A DNA stretch of 64,000 nucleotides, from positions 1 to 64,000 of the forward strand of contig CAMDZD010000008.1 in assembly GCA_945910815.1 (NCBI GenBank), read 5' to 3'. This document shows, piece after piece, positions 1 through 8,253 of this stretch (position 1 is its first letter; the number at the start of each line of letters is the position of its first letter). The notes under the pieces were generated by a model that ran no database searches, was not told where the DNA came from, and saw only the letters and a program-made list of their open reading frames with translations. A program made the translations under genes and the position numbers. The stretch is from an uncultured Clostridia bacterium (lineage in GTDB: Bacteria > Bacillota > Clostridia > Oscillospirales > Ruminococcaceae).

Positions 1-5
1 CTTCA

Positions 6-431
6 TTATATCACTTTTGTCAATATCAGGTGATATTTTTGGGGATTGCTATAATAATTATACTTATCCGCATTTACAAAGCAAGCAAATTCCCTGCTTT
101 TAATAAAATCATTATCATCAACTATTATTACTGACTCGCTATAAGGAAAATTCATACTATCTGACCAGTATTCATTTAAATCCTTATACTCCCCAGACTT
201 TATATACTTATTGGCTTTCCTTAAAAAATTCCTAAAAGTTGCTCCTGTTAAAACCACTAATTCAAATCCATCAGAAACATTAATATCAACCCCGATATTA
301 TCTGAATCCGATACTAATCGTGCGAATACAGTTTTGCCTTTACCACTGTCCCCTAAAACAAAAGAAATCTTCTCATCAAGATGCATAAAACAATTATACT
401 TCTTTGACTTCAGACTAATATCAATACCCAT
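6..431 (-). CDS. Small P-loop ATPase-like protein
   Basis: A 141-residue protein I cannot assign to a named family. It has a clear Walker A motif, GDSGKGKT (residues 27-34), just after a beta-strand, and a plausible Walker B, VIIVDD (101-106), so it probably binds and perhaps hydrolyses a nucleotide. There is no signal peptide or membrane segment. Its start overlaps the end of the DUF4869 gene by 11 bases, so the two are translationally coupled. Both follow the HipA-like kinase gene, making a three-gene leftward operon. It is short for a complete AAA or ABC ATPase, but the stop is inside the window, so it is complete. Function unknown. Confidence 0.7.
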   Translation of the reverse strand: MGIDISLKSKKYNCFMHLDEKISFVLGDSGKGKTVFARLVSDSDNIGVDINVSDGFELVVLTGATFRNFLRKANKYIKSGEYKDLNEYWSDSMNFPYSESVIIVDDNDFIKSREFACFVNADKYNYYSNPQKYHLILTKVI

Positions 432-870
432 ATATTATATCTCCATAAGCGTCAAAGAACTCTTTATAACTGCGAACAATACCATAATTAATTATCTCTG
501 TCTCAAAATCTCTCGGGAACTTAGCGAGATGTGAAATTGAAATCTCAACATCTTTAACCTTAGCAATCTCAAGCAAAAGCTCTAAGCAATTATCACCAAG
601 CCTGTCTCCATTTATTTTTACATCTTCTTTATATAGAAGTATTAAACCCTTGCAACCACTTGATAAATACTGCGGTGGTATATCACCTAATGTTTCATTG
701 TGTAAACAAAGACCTGAGCGAACCTCAGTATTGTCTACGGTACTTATTATCTTCTTTACAAAATCATCTTCAAACCAATCATTCTCAAACTCATTGTCAA
801 AATAAGCTGAAACATTACTTATATACTTAGAAATATCCTGCTTACCATTATTTATAAGTATTCTTAACAT
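421..870 (-). CDS. DUF4869-type protein
   Basis: A 149-residue soluble protein resembling the uncharacterised DUF4869 group by its overall pattern, including the central IPPQYLSSGCKGLILLY segment. No catalytic motif is evident. It sits 16 bases after the HipA-like kinase and overlaps the P-loop gene that follows, so the three are probably one transcript and may act together, for example as a toxin/antitoxin-like or defence module. That functional idea is inference from gene order only. The family call rests on memory of the domain and would need a profile search to confirm. Confidence 0.6.
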   Translation of the reverse strand: MLRILINNGKQDISKYISNVSAYFDNEFENDWFEDDFVKKIISTVDNTEVRSGLCLHNETLGDIPPQYLSSGCKGLILLYKEDVKINGDRLGDNCLELLLEIAKVKDVEISISHLAKFPRDFETEIINYGIVRSYKEFFDAYGDIIYGY

Positions 871-886
871 AAAATATCTCTTTCGC

Positions 887-1996
887 TTAAACTATTAACT
901 TTTGTATCTGTCTGCTTAACATTCTGTCTAAAAACATAGCTCTGTTTTCATAATCTCCTGAAATAGGCTTAAACTTAAACCCATTCAGATTCAACAAACA
1001 AGAACGCAATTCAGAGGTCAGACAATATCTCGCCACAGCAACAAAATCTGCACCTGATGACATTAATCTTGTATCCATATAGTTATCAAATTCTCTAACT
1101 AAAGATACCCCTGTTTCATTACTGAAGAAATAAGACAGGCAACCTAAACCATTATCAAACAAAGGTGCTACACCTGTAATATTGCCCGTACTGTTATCAA
1201 TCAGATACCCATAATTTCCTAAGTGTCGGTCTTCATTAAGAATCAAAGCATCAAAGACATACATCAATCTGAAAGTGTCAGAAAATCTGCTATTCAATTG
1301 CCAGTTCAATAAATCCTCAAAAGAATCTACATAAAACACTTCAGACTGACTTCTGAAACCAATATTTTCACTGGTGAACAACTTACATCTGCTTGCATAC
1401 TTGCCGTGATACTTAATGCAATCATAAGGTACATAAAAGCTCTGTTCAATACCAAGTGCCTGCAATAATTGTGTCGCATATGCCTCGCTGAAAGGCTCTC
1501 TGCCACTATTTCTCGCACCTGTACTACCACCCTTATACAAGTAAATATTACCATTAACTCTCTTCCAACATTTAGGTAACGTACCATCAGTATCAAATTC
1601 GGGAGAAGTGCTGTTCTTTACAGAACCATTACCCTCAAAATCAAACCTTGCAATCTGCTCATTAAAAGGATTATTATACAAATTTACAGAAATCCACTTC
1701 AATCTTCTCTGTTCTTCCGGCTTTACCCACAAGGCATCATTTAAAGACAATCCGTATGTTACTGCGAAATACCTTTCTATGTTTCTTATGCCCAGTATTG
1801 CCAATAGCTTATCAATTTCAGCTCTCTTATTGAATGGACTTCTGTTGTAAATCCATTTTTTCAGGTCAGTACCTAACAACAAATTCGTATCTTTTACTGA
1901 ACATTTTTCATTGAATACTTTAGTTTCACCGAGATTAGAGGTTCTCGTTTCAAATGAAGCTATTTCGGTATCAAAATTCATTATGTAAAACTTCAC
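887..1996 (-). CDS. HipA-like serine/threonine kinase
   Basis: A 369-residue protein with the kinase signature of the HipA C-terminal family: a Gly-rich segment KGGSTGARNSG (155-165), a catalytic loop NEDRHLGN (254-261; Asp256 the likely catalytic base, Asn261 the metal ligand) and a metal-binding PLFDNG (278-283; Asp281, DFG-like). HipA kinases phosphorylate proteins or tRNA synthetases and act as toxins in toxin-antitoxin pairs. The first 150 residues are not recognised and may define the substrate. The start is GTG, eight bases after AGGAGG; an ATG five codons in is possible but badly spaced. No HipB-type antitoxin is adjacent. The downstream DUF4869 and P-loop genes are its partners by position. 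Confidence 0.8.
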   Translation of the reverse strand: MKFYIMNFDTEIASFETRTSNLGETKVFNEKCSVKDTNLLLGTDLKKWIYNRSPFNKRAEIDKLLAILGIRNIERYFAVTYGLSLNDALWVKPEEQRRLKWISVNLYNNPFNEQIARFDFEGNGSVKNSTSPEFDTDGTLPKCWKRVNGNIYLYKGGSTGARNSGREPFSEAYATQLLQALGIEQSFYVPYDCIKYHGKYASRCKLFTSENIGFRSQSEVFYVDSFEDLLNWQLNSRFSDTFRLMYVFDALILNEDRHLGNYGYLIDNSTGNITGVAPLFDNGLGCLSYFFSNETGVSLVREFDNYMDTRLMSSGADFVAVARYCLTSELRSCLLNLNGFKFKPISGDYENRAMFLDRMLSRQIQKLIV

Positions 1997-2068
1997 TTGA
2001 AACTCCTCCTAAAACTTTCTTGATGTTTTTGATACTTAAAACATAAATATATCCAATACCCCTTTATA

Positions 2069-2575
2069 TTAAGCCCAGAACTTTATCTCACCATTAAATC
2101 TTATAAAATGTTCAATATAAGATTTGTTGTATAAGCTCTTGGATATAGTAATGTTTTTTAATGAATGACAATTACAAAAACATCTTACACCTATTTTCGT
2201 TACTGAATCAGGTATCTCTATACTTTTTAAAGAGCTACAACCGTTAAAACAATTATCACCTAAACTCATTATAAAATCAGGTACTACATAGTTAGTTGTA
2301 TTCTTGTTATTAATTTTACTCAGCTTAATAATACCATTATCAAACTCGATAACCCCATCGCAACCCATTAATTTAAACTTCGCTAACTCAAAATTATATA
2401 AAGCCTTTAAATCCTTAAATGCCCGTATTCCTTTTTTGGATACCCCGTGTATTTTTATGCCTGTGCTACTTATGATATTTAAAATATCATTTAAAGAGTG
2501 TATCTCCTCCGTATTATCACTGGTGTCTGTGATACCATATGTATTATTTTCATAATCTCTTGATACATAAAACAT
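2069..2575 (-). CDS. Cytosolic leucine-rich repeat (LRR_5) protein
   Basis: A 168-residue protein whose last third carries two to three BspA-type LRR_5 units (CFNGCSSLKSIEIPDSVTKI and the following repeat). The first 100 residues are not recognised. No signal peptide or anchor is visible, unlike typical BspA proteins, which are secreted. The start is taken at the ATG at 2575, nine bases after GGAG; a TTG five codons upstream overlaps that ribosome binding site and is rejected. It stands alone between the kinase operon and the next leftward gene. A role in protein-protein recognition is likely from the fold; the partner is unknown. Confidence 0.7.
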   Translation of the reverse strand: MFYVSRDYENNTYGITDTSDNTEEIHSLNDILNIISSTGIKIHGVSKKGIRAFKDLKALYNFELAKFKLMGCDGVIEFDNGIIKLSKINNKNTTNYVVPDFIMSLGDNCFNGCSSLKSIEIPDSVTKIGVRCFCNCHSLKNITISKSLYNKSYIEHFIRFNGEIKFWA

Positions 2576-2634
2576 AGTATTCAACTCCAATACCTTAAGT
2601 TTTGTTTTTATAACATAATCTTCATTCTTAATCT

Positions 2635-3594
2635 TTATAAGTTATTAAGAATGTCATAATCAACATTCAGATTTGTCTTAACATTAAACGGAGAAAGCTT
2701 TACCGAAACTATTCCATCTGCACTTTTTTCAAGAAGTGCAAATATATCTACCTCTGTACCATTTATATTTACTTTCTTATAAATATACCCAACACCACTC
2801 TCGTTAAGAATATCAAAGCAAGTATAATATTTGTCTTTTATAAGATTATACGCCCACGTTTTAGTCTGAATACCTGTCATTGTCTCTATAATGTCAAGCT
2901 TAGCTTTAACTATCTGAGGAGTTGTCTTACCCTTAACAGCACTTGCAATCTTTTTTTTCTCCTCTTCAATTATATAATCACGGAAAAAGTCATCATCAAC
3001 TATTTTCATAATTGTAAGTGTACTTATATCAAGTGCTTTCTCAATGGATATACCAAATATTACAGTGTTATCATCAATGTCAGCAATGTAATTATTACTG
3101 AGAGCAAAACCGAACGATACCCCTGCACCTGCCTCGTCACAAATATTTCCTACTGTTTCATTAAGAGCAGTAATATTGTTGTCAGCCATATCAAGTAAAG
3201 TCATATAGAAACAAGCTTTCTTAATCTCAAACGCTGATTTGTCAACATAATCTTCAATACTAATCTTTACCTTTTGTACCAATTTCATCTTAGACTTGAG
3301 AGATTTTCTTATTGTGAGAATTACACTGTCAGCAACATCTTCTTCATTATCCTTATGTGTAACCTCAAAGTTGATTATGCACTTAGGAATAAAATAACCA
3401 TTGTACATTATACTTGAAATAAGATTTTTATATGATGTTGTAACTGACTGAACAAGTTCCAATACCTCATTAAAAGTCTTTCCCGTGAAGTCGATATGAT
3501 TGTTCTTGCGATATAAATCGAAACTCTTGTCAATTGCATCACCAAATCCGATAATAATCTCATTAGCTTTTTCTTTTGAAAATAATGTAATCAT
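2635..3594 (-). CDS. Unrecognised soluble protein in skin-like element
   Basis: A 319-residue protein that I do not recognise. It has no signal peptide, no convincing membrane segment and no nucleotide-binding motif, and looks like a mixed alpha/beta fold with acidic and lysine-rich stretches. The ATG at 3594 follows a perfect GGAGGT by eight bases. A TTG five codons upstream lies inside that site and is not the start. The leader GGAGGTATATTT is nearly repeated before the 107-residue gene upstream, so the two may share expression. ATACCCC sites fall in it in a different frame from those in neighbouring genes. Confidence 0.65.
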   Translation of the reverse strand: MITLFSKEKANEIIIGFGDAIDKSFDLYRKNNHIDFTGKTFNEVLELVQSVTTSYKNLISSIMYNGYFIPKCIINFEVTHKDNEEDVADSVILTIRKSLKSKMKLVQKVKISIEDYVDKSAFEIKKACFYMTLLDMADNNITALNETVGNICDEAGAGVSFGFALSNNYIADIDDNTVIFGISIEKALDISTLTIMKIVDDDFFRDYIIEEEKKKIASAVKGKTTPQIVKAKLDIIETMTGIQTKTWAYNLIKDKYYTCFDILNESGVGYIYKKVNINGTEVDIFALLEKSADGIVSVKLSPFNVKTNLNVDYDILNNL

Positions 3595-3752
3595 AAAATA
3601 TACCTCCAAACTGAAAACTAAAAAATAATTCTCAGTATAAGAGTATTATAATTCAAACGAGATATAAAAGTCAATGATTTTTATAACTCACAATTAAAAA
3701 TCGTATTTTTTTACAAATCTTAACATATAAAAACCCGTATTTATATACAAAA

Positions 3753-4076
3753 TCAATTATTGACTGATTTTTCTAAAAGCTCCCCTATATCAGCAAATTT
3801 CTCAAAAGAGTTGCTGTTATATAATGAAATCAGATACCCCGAAATCATACCTATAAATACATCAGGTGATAAATATCTGAAAACTGAAAGTGCAGGCTGA
3901 TTTATGGTTACAGCCTTTTTGACGATACCCCGTTTTTCAAGATAAAAATCAGTAAATTTTTTACCGTCTCCCGAAACCTTAACGCTAAAATCTCCGCCGA
4001 TACTGTAGCTGAAATCATCATATGTACGGAAATAAATTAGCTTGACATTTGAATCTGATATTGAATTGATTTTCAT
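3753..4076 (-). CDS. Small unrecognised protein in skin-like element
   Basis: A 107-residue protein with no family I can name. The first half is rich in beta-strand-like sequence, the second half contains a hydrophobic stretch around VFIGMISGYLISLY (residues 74-87) that could be a buried helix or a weak membrane segment. The ATG follows GGAGGT by seven bases. It lies 33 bases after the AAA-ATPase gene in the same direction and may be co-transcribed with it. No function is proposed. Confidence 0.6.
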   Translation of the reverse strand: MKINSISDSNVKLIYFRTYDDFSYSIGGDFSVKVSGDGKKFTDFYLEKRGIVKKAVTINQPALSVFRYLSPDVFIGMISGYLISLYNSNSFEKFADIGELLEKSVNN

Positions 4077-4109
4077 AAATATACCTCCAGAAACAGAAAA
4101 GTTGCCGGT

Positions 4110-5786
4110 TTAAACCGACAACTTAATCATACAGGACTTTTTATAGAAAGCTACCCCGTATTTGATAATCTGCTGATAACAGTCTCTTTTTAACTGCATA
4201 TCATACTGCTTTTCTTCAATCTGTATTAAAGCATCATCGCATTTCTGACTTAACTGTGAGAACTCATCGGCAACCTTTATTTCAATAATAACAGCAAGTT
4301 TGTGACGTCTCTGTTCCAGTAAAATTATATCACTTCTGCCGATACCGTTTTCACGGTTTGACTCTGTTTTATACCCCTTGAATCCCGACAGTAAACCCGC
4401 CAAAAATCCGTGATAATAATTCTCCTTTGTATCATAGTAGCTTATAGTATCTTCAAGCCAGTCAAGTAATATATCCTCAAACTGCAATGTATTTCCGCTT
4501 ATTACTGCACTGAAAAGCTCATCTCTTGAAGTTGAAACAATTTTCTCATTAAACCACTGCATAATTGTATTTTCATAAATGCTTGTTACTTCTCTGTTTG
4601 GAATCACCATATCGGCATACAGAGTATTTCCGGATAAATAGATGCGGACAGCCTTAAGATACCCCGTATACAGCAGAAAGCTCCATATATAATCTGAATT
4701 TACGTTTATATTTCTGTAAGTAATATCTTCATACAAAGGTTTTGAAATCATACCCCCGTTTACAAGATTTTCAACGGTATCTTTTATATCCTCGTCGCCC
4801 TCAGTAATAAGCTTATGAATAATATCATTAGAGCTTGTATTACTCCAGTAAGGTTTAATAATAGTGTCAGGGTCAGATTTGGCATCTGATATAAAATTAA
4901 TAATACTCCACGGATTGTATATTTCAGTATTGCCAAACAGATAGCCATCATACCAGTCTTTAATATCATCAAATCTTGATGAAATTCCATAAATATCAGC
5001 AATAGTCTTTACTTCTTTTTCAGTAAATCCAAAATATTCACTGTAATCAAGTGTCGTAATGCTGTTTATTTTAAGATTGTTAAGACCTGTGAATATACTC
5101 TCCTTTGAAATTCTCAGACAACCAGTCAATACCCCAAATTCAAGCGAATTATTAGTCTTTAAAGCACTCTCAAATACTGAACGAATCAGATTTACCATTT
5201 CATCATAATACCCCCTGAAATACGCACTTTCAAGCGGTACATCATATTCATCTATGAGAATGATAACCTTTTTATTATATACCGCACATAAGCAGTCGGA
5301 GAGCAGTCTCAATGCTGTTTTATAGACAGTATTATCAGCAGTATCATTACAAATCATTTCTAATTTTTTTCGGCTTATAGGCATAAGTATATCAGAATTT
5401 AATAATTCCTTATGTCTCCAGATTTCGTTTGCAATAATGCTTTTAAATTCAGAAAAAGCCTCTTCATATTTAGGTTGTTTCATACTTTTCAGCGATATGC
5501 TTATAACAGGATACTGCCCCTGATACCCCTTATATTTTTTATCTTGCTTTGAAATATTAAGACCGTCAAATAAATATGAAGTATCTTCATCTGATTTCTC
5601 AAAATAATATTTAAGCATACTCATATTAAGCGTTTTACCGAATCTTCTCGGACGTGTATAGAGATTTACATAGCTTTTGTTATCAAGTATATCCTTTATA
5701 AAAAGAGTCTTGTCAACGTAATAATACCCCTTGTCTATTATATCCTTGAAATTCTCAACTCCTATTGGTATCGGTTTGTAATTCAT
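4110..5786 (-). CDS. AAA-ATPase-like / PD-(D/E)XK nuclease-like protein
   Basis: A 558-residue protein of the family common in Bacteroidetes and Clostridia that joins an AAA-ATPase-like domain to a PD-(D/E)XK nuclease-like tail. The N-terminus PIGVENFKDIIDKGYYYVDKT is characteristic. The P-loop is the family's variant RPRRFGKT (45-52) and the Walker B is VIILIDEYD (about 174-182). The C-terminal core reads GRSDIILL then AVIIEIKV, giving the D...ExK active-site pattern. Members are usually uncharacterised and often on mobile DNA. The ribosome binding site GGGAGGGG overlaps one of the ATACCCC heptamers (5788-5794). It is divergent from the XRE regulator, which may control it. Confidence 0.85.
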   Translation of the reverse strand: MNYKPIPIGVENFKDIIDKGYYYVDKTLFIKDILDNKSYVNLYTRPRRFGKTLNMSMLKYYFEKSDEDTSYLFDGLNISKQDKKYKGYQGQYPVISISLKSMKQPKYEEAFSEFKSIIANEIWRHKELLNSDILMPISRKKLEMICNDTADNTVYKTALRLLSDCLCAVYNKKVIILIDEYDVPLESAYFRGYYDEMVNLIRSVFESALKTNNSLEFGVLTGCLRISKESIFTGLNNLKINSITTLDYSEYFGFTEKEVKTIADIYGISSRFDDIKDWYDGYLFGNTEIYNPWSIINFISDAKSDPDTIIKPYWSNTSSNDIIHKLITEGDEDIKDTVENLVNGGMISKPLYEDITYRNINVNSDYIWSFLLYTGYLKAVRIYLSGNTLYADMVIPNREVTSIYENTIMQWFNEKIVSTSRDELFSAVISGNTLQFEDILLDWLEDTISYYDTKENYYHGFLAGLLSGFKGYKTESNRENGIGRSDIILLEQRRHKLAVIIEIKVADEFSQLSQKCDDALIQIEEKQYDMQLKRDCYQQIIKYGVAFYKKSCMIKLSV

Positions 5787-6020
5787 AATACCCCTCCCTG
5801 ATTATTTAACTTATAATTATTATACCTTATATCAATATAAAAATCAACCGAAAATAAAAAGATGCACCGTCTTTAATTAAACAGTACATCTTATTAATAA
5901 TGTTCAATTGAAAATTAATATATATCAAAAAATATGACTCAACTTTACATCTGTATTATTATCTGAAATTAACTTAGAATATTATTATTGAAATATATTA
6001 AATTGAGGAGTATTTATGCT

Positions 6021-6374
6021 ATGGAATTAAAACAAAATTATGTTATAGAAAGAATGTATCAGCTCTTAAAGGAACGCAACTGGACTGTTTACCGTCTTGC
6101 AAAGGAATCAGGACTTGCATATTCATCTTTAAACAACATCTTTGTAAGAAATACTGTACCGAGCGTATTCACATTGGAAAAGATATGCAACGGCTTTCAG
6201 ATTACTCTTTCTCAGTTCTTTGATACTGATACCCCGATAATTAACGCATCTGATATGCTTAACTCCGATGAACGTCATCTCATTGAAACATACAGAACTC
6301 TTTCAAAGTCTGACAGACAACTTCTTAATGCCTATCTTAACGGTCTTGCAAAGCAGTTATCTGATAACCTATAA
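6021..6374 (+). CDS. XRE-family helix-turn-helix regulator
   Basis: A 117-residue DNA-binding protein. The segment RMYQLLKERNWTVYRLAKES (11-30) and the following GLAYSSLNNIFVRNTVPSVF form the five-helix XRE/Cro fold, which binds operator DNA as a dimer. The start is the ATG at 6021, ten bases after GAGGAG; an upstream in-frame ATG at 5988 has no ribosome binding site. It is transcribed away from the AAA-ATPase gene across a 234-base gap that probably holds its operator. It is one of only two rightward genes in the visible element and still carries an ATACCCC heptamer (6229) in the same orientation as the leftward genes. Possible repressor of element genes. Confidence 0.85.
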   Translation: MELKQNYVIERMYQLLKERNWTVYRLAKESGLAYSSLNNIFVRNTVPSVFTLEKICNGFQITLSQFFDTDTPIINASDMLNSDERHLIETYRTLSKSDRQLLNAYLNGLAKQLSDNL

Positions 6375-6419
6375 ATGACATCATAATTCTTATGTTAATA
6401 AAAAATCTCAGATATATTA

Positions 6420-8078
6420 TTAACATTTTTTAAGCATTTGGGAAAATGTCGAATGAACAATATTATAGAATTCATTAAATTCTATTTTGCAGAAGCCTTT
6501 TTTTCTCATATTGTCTGTTGAAGTTATTTTAGTAAAATCGTTAATATCCGGACATTTAAAATCAAAATTAGTTATCATTATCTCAAACATCTTATTTTCG
6601 TATATCATATTTTCAATATCTTCTTTTTTGGCAGAACCATTTATATCACTTTCCGTAGGACTTTGATATAAAACAAATAGCTGTTTATTATGAAAAGCAT
6701 TATCAAAATATGAAAAAAACTCATGAATTTCTTTTTCTTTTGATGTTACATCTTTTTCTTTTCTTGCATATTTATAAAAATCTGAATTAAAATCTGAATT
6801 GTAAAAAATTTCTTCAAACATTCGATTTAAACTTTTTTGAAGTCGTATAGACGCTCTGCAAGAAAAGATAAACTTACCCTTGAACTTGCTTAAATTATCT
6901 ATTAAATCTTCCATATCCTTTTTGGTAAATTCAACTGAATAGCCTTTAGTTGCTGTATATGGAGAGTCCAGATAACACAAAGCAGTGCTTTTATTAATAT
7001 CAGGATTTAATAAAAGCTGAATAGCATCTTGATTTAAAATGTTTACGTGCTTTAAGCGTTCGCTGTATCCTTTAAGAATATTGGACTTGGACTCTTTAAT
7101 AAACTTTTTTATGCTATCCTCATTTATTCCTGATGCCGATATATGACCATTAATTTTGAATGAGTGTACAAAGTAAAAGGCAACTGCCTTGGTAATATTA
7201 TTATTACTGAAATTATAACTAATGGTTACAGGGTTGTTAACTGACTTGTTGTTTATTGTATCATCTGCATATTTATAAAGTTGCTTTGTCATTTTAACTC
7301 TTGCAGTATTTGAAAAACTTTCAATTACTTTGATAAGGGTTTTCAATTCGCTTTGAAATCCGTCATAATCTTGTTTTAATACCCCGAAAAAATTAAAATT
7401 CGCAGGGTTTAAATCATTAAGATACTCGGTTACTCCTCTTGTGTGATACACATTCATCAGAGCTGAACCTGAACCTGCAAAAACATCTGCAAAAGTATCA
7501 TAATAAACTTCTCTGGCAAGTGATGAAATCATAAATCCGTATATATTATTTTTTTGCCCTTGGTAGTATATAGGCATCTTAAATGGTTGGTATATATTAT
7601 TGGCAAAATCAAGATAAGGCGAAATATTCCATTTCTCTCTGTTAAATGAATTTTTATGAAATCTTATGTCCGAATTTAAATCGCTCAATTCTTTATTTAT
7701 GCCATCTAAAGTTGCTTTCTGATATATGGGTTTAATATCTTCTTTGTTTTTCTTTGAACCGAAGTTTATCAGATATTGAATATAAACTGTAAAGTAAATA
7801 ATCTTTCTGAGTGTAACAGGCACTGTAACAAAAGTTTTGCATTGCTTATTATTTTTTGCATTATAGTTATTCAGAATTTTTATTGACTCCTCGGCAATAA
7901 TTTTATAAATCTCATCAGTTTCGATACATATATTATCGTTGCTGTCGACATAAATCTTGTCGCTGATTTTGTCTAAATTTTGCTTTATATTATTATTTAC
8001 ATATTGGTCAGCCAAAATTGCCCTTGTCTTATTACCGTCAGGAATTTTATCAATTAAATCCCAAAAATCTTTATTCAT
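6420..8078 (-). CDS. D12-class DNA adenine N6-methyltransferase
   Basis: A 552-residue Dam-like enzyme that transfers a methyl group from S-adenosylmethionine to adenine N6. The SAM-binding motif is FADVFAGSGSAL (196-207) and the catalytic motif is DSPY (371-374), a variant of DPPY. About 170 residues precede the SAM motif and about 170 follow the catalytic motif; both parts exceed a minimal Dam (about 270 residues) and may hold extra DNA-recognition modules. The ATG at 8078 follows AAGGACGTG; a longer reading frame to 8327 crosses the divergent promoter region and is rejected. No restriction gene is adjacent, so it is an orphan or self-marking methylase. Specificity unknown. Confidence 0.85.
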   Translation of the reverse strand: MNKDFWDLIDKIPDGNKTRAILADQYVNNNIKQNLDKISDKIYVDSNDNICIETDEIYKIIAEESIKILNNYNAKNNKQCKTFVTVPVTLRKIIYFTVYIQYLINFGSKKNKEDIKPIYQKATLDGINKELSDLNSDIRFHKNSFNREKWNISPYLDFANNIYQPFKMPIYYQGQKNNIYGFMISSLAREVYYDTFADVFAGSGSALMNVYHTRGVTEYLNDLNPANFNFFGVLKQDYDGFQSELKTLIKVIESFSNTARVKMTKQLYKYADDTINNKSVNNPVTISYNFSNNNITKAVAFYFVHSFKINGHISASGINEDSIKKFIKESKSNILKGYSERLKHVNILNQDAIQLLLNPDINKSTALCYLDSPYTATKGYSVEFTKKDMEDLIDNLSKFKGKFIFSCRASIRLQKSLNRMFEEIFYNSDFNSDFYKYARKEKDVTSKEKEIHEFFSYFDNAFHNKQLFVLYQSPTESDINGSAKKEDIENMIYENKMFEIMITNFDFKCPDINDFTKITSTDNMRKKGFCKIEFNEFYNIVHSTFSQMLKKC

Positions 8079-8253
8079 TTTTATCACGTCCTTAAGTATA
8101 AGGATAACAATAAAAATCAAGATAGTAAAGATGAAAACCTGAATATGAATATTTAAATTAAAATATTTCTCATATGGAAAATATATAATAAAAGCTTTAT
8201 TTATCGTTCCATATGTGATATAATAAAAACAAAAAAGTTTGGAGGATTTTGTT

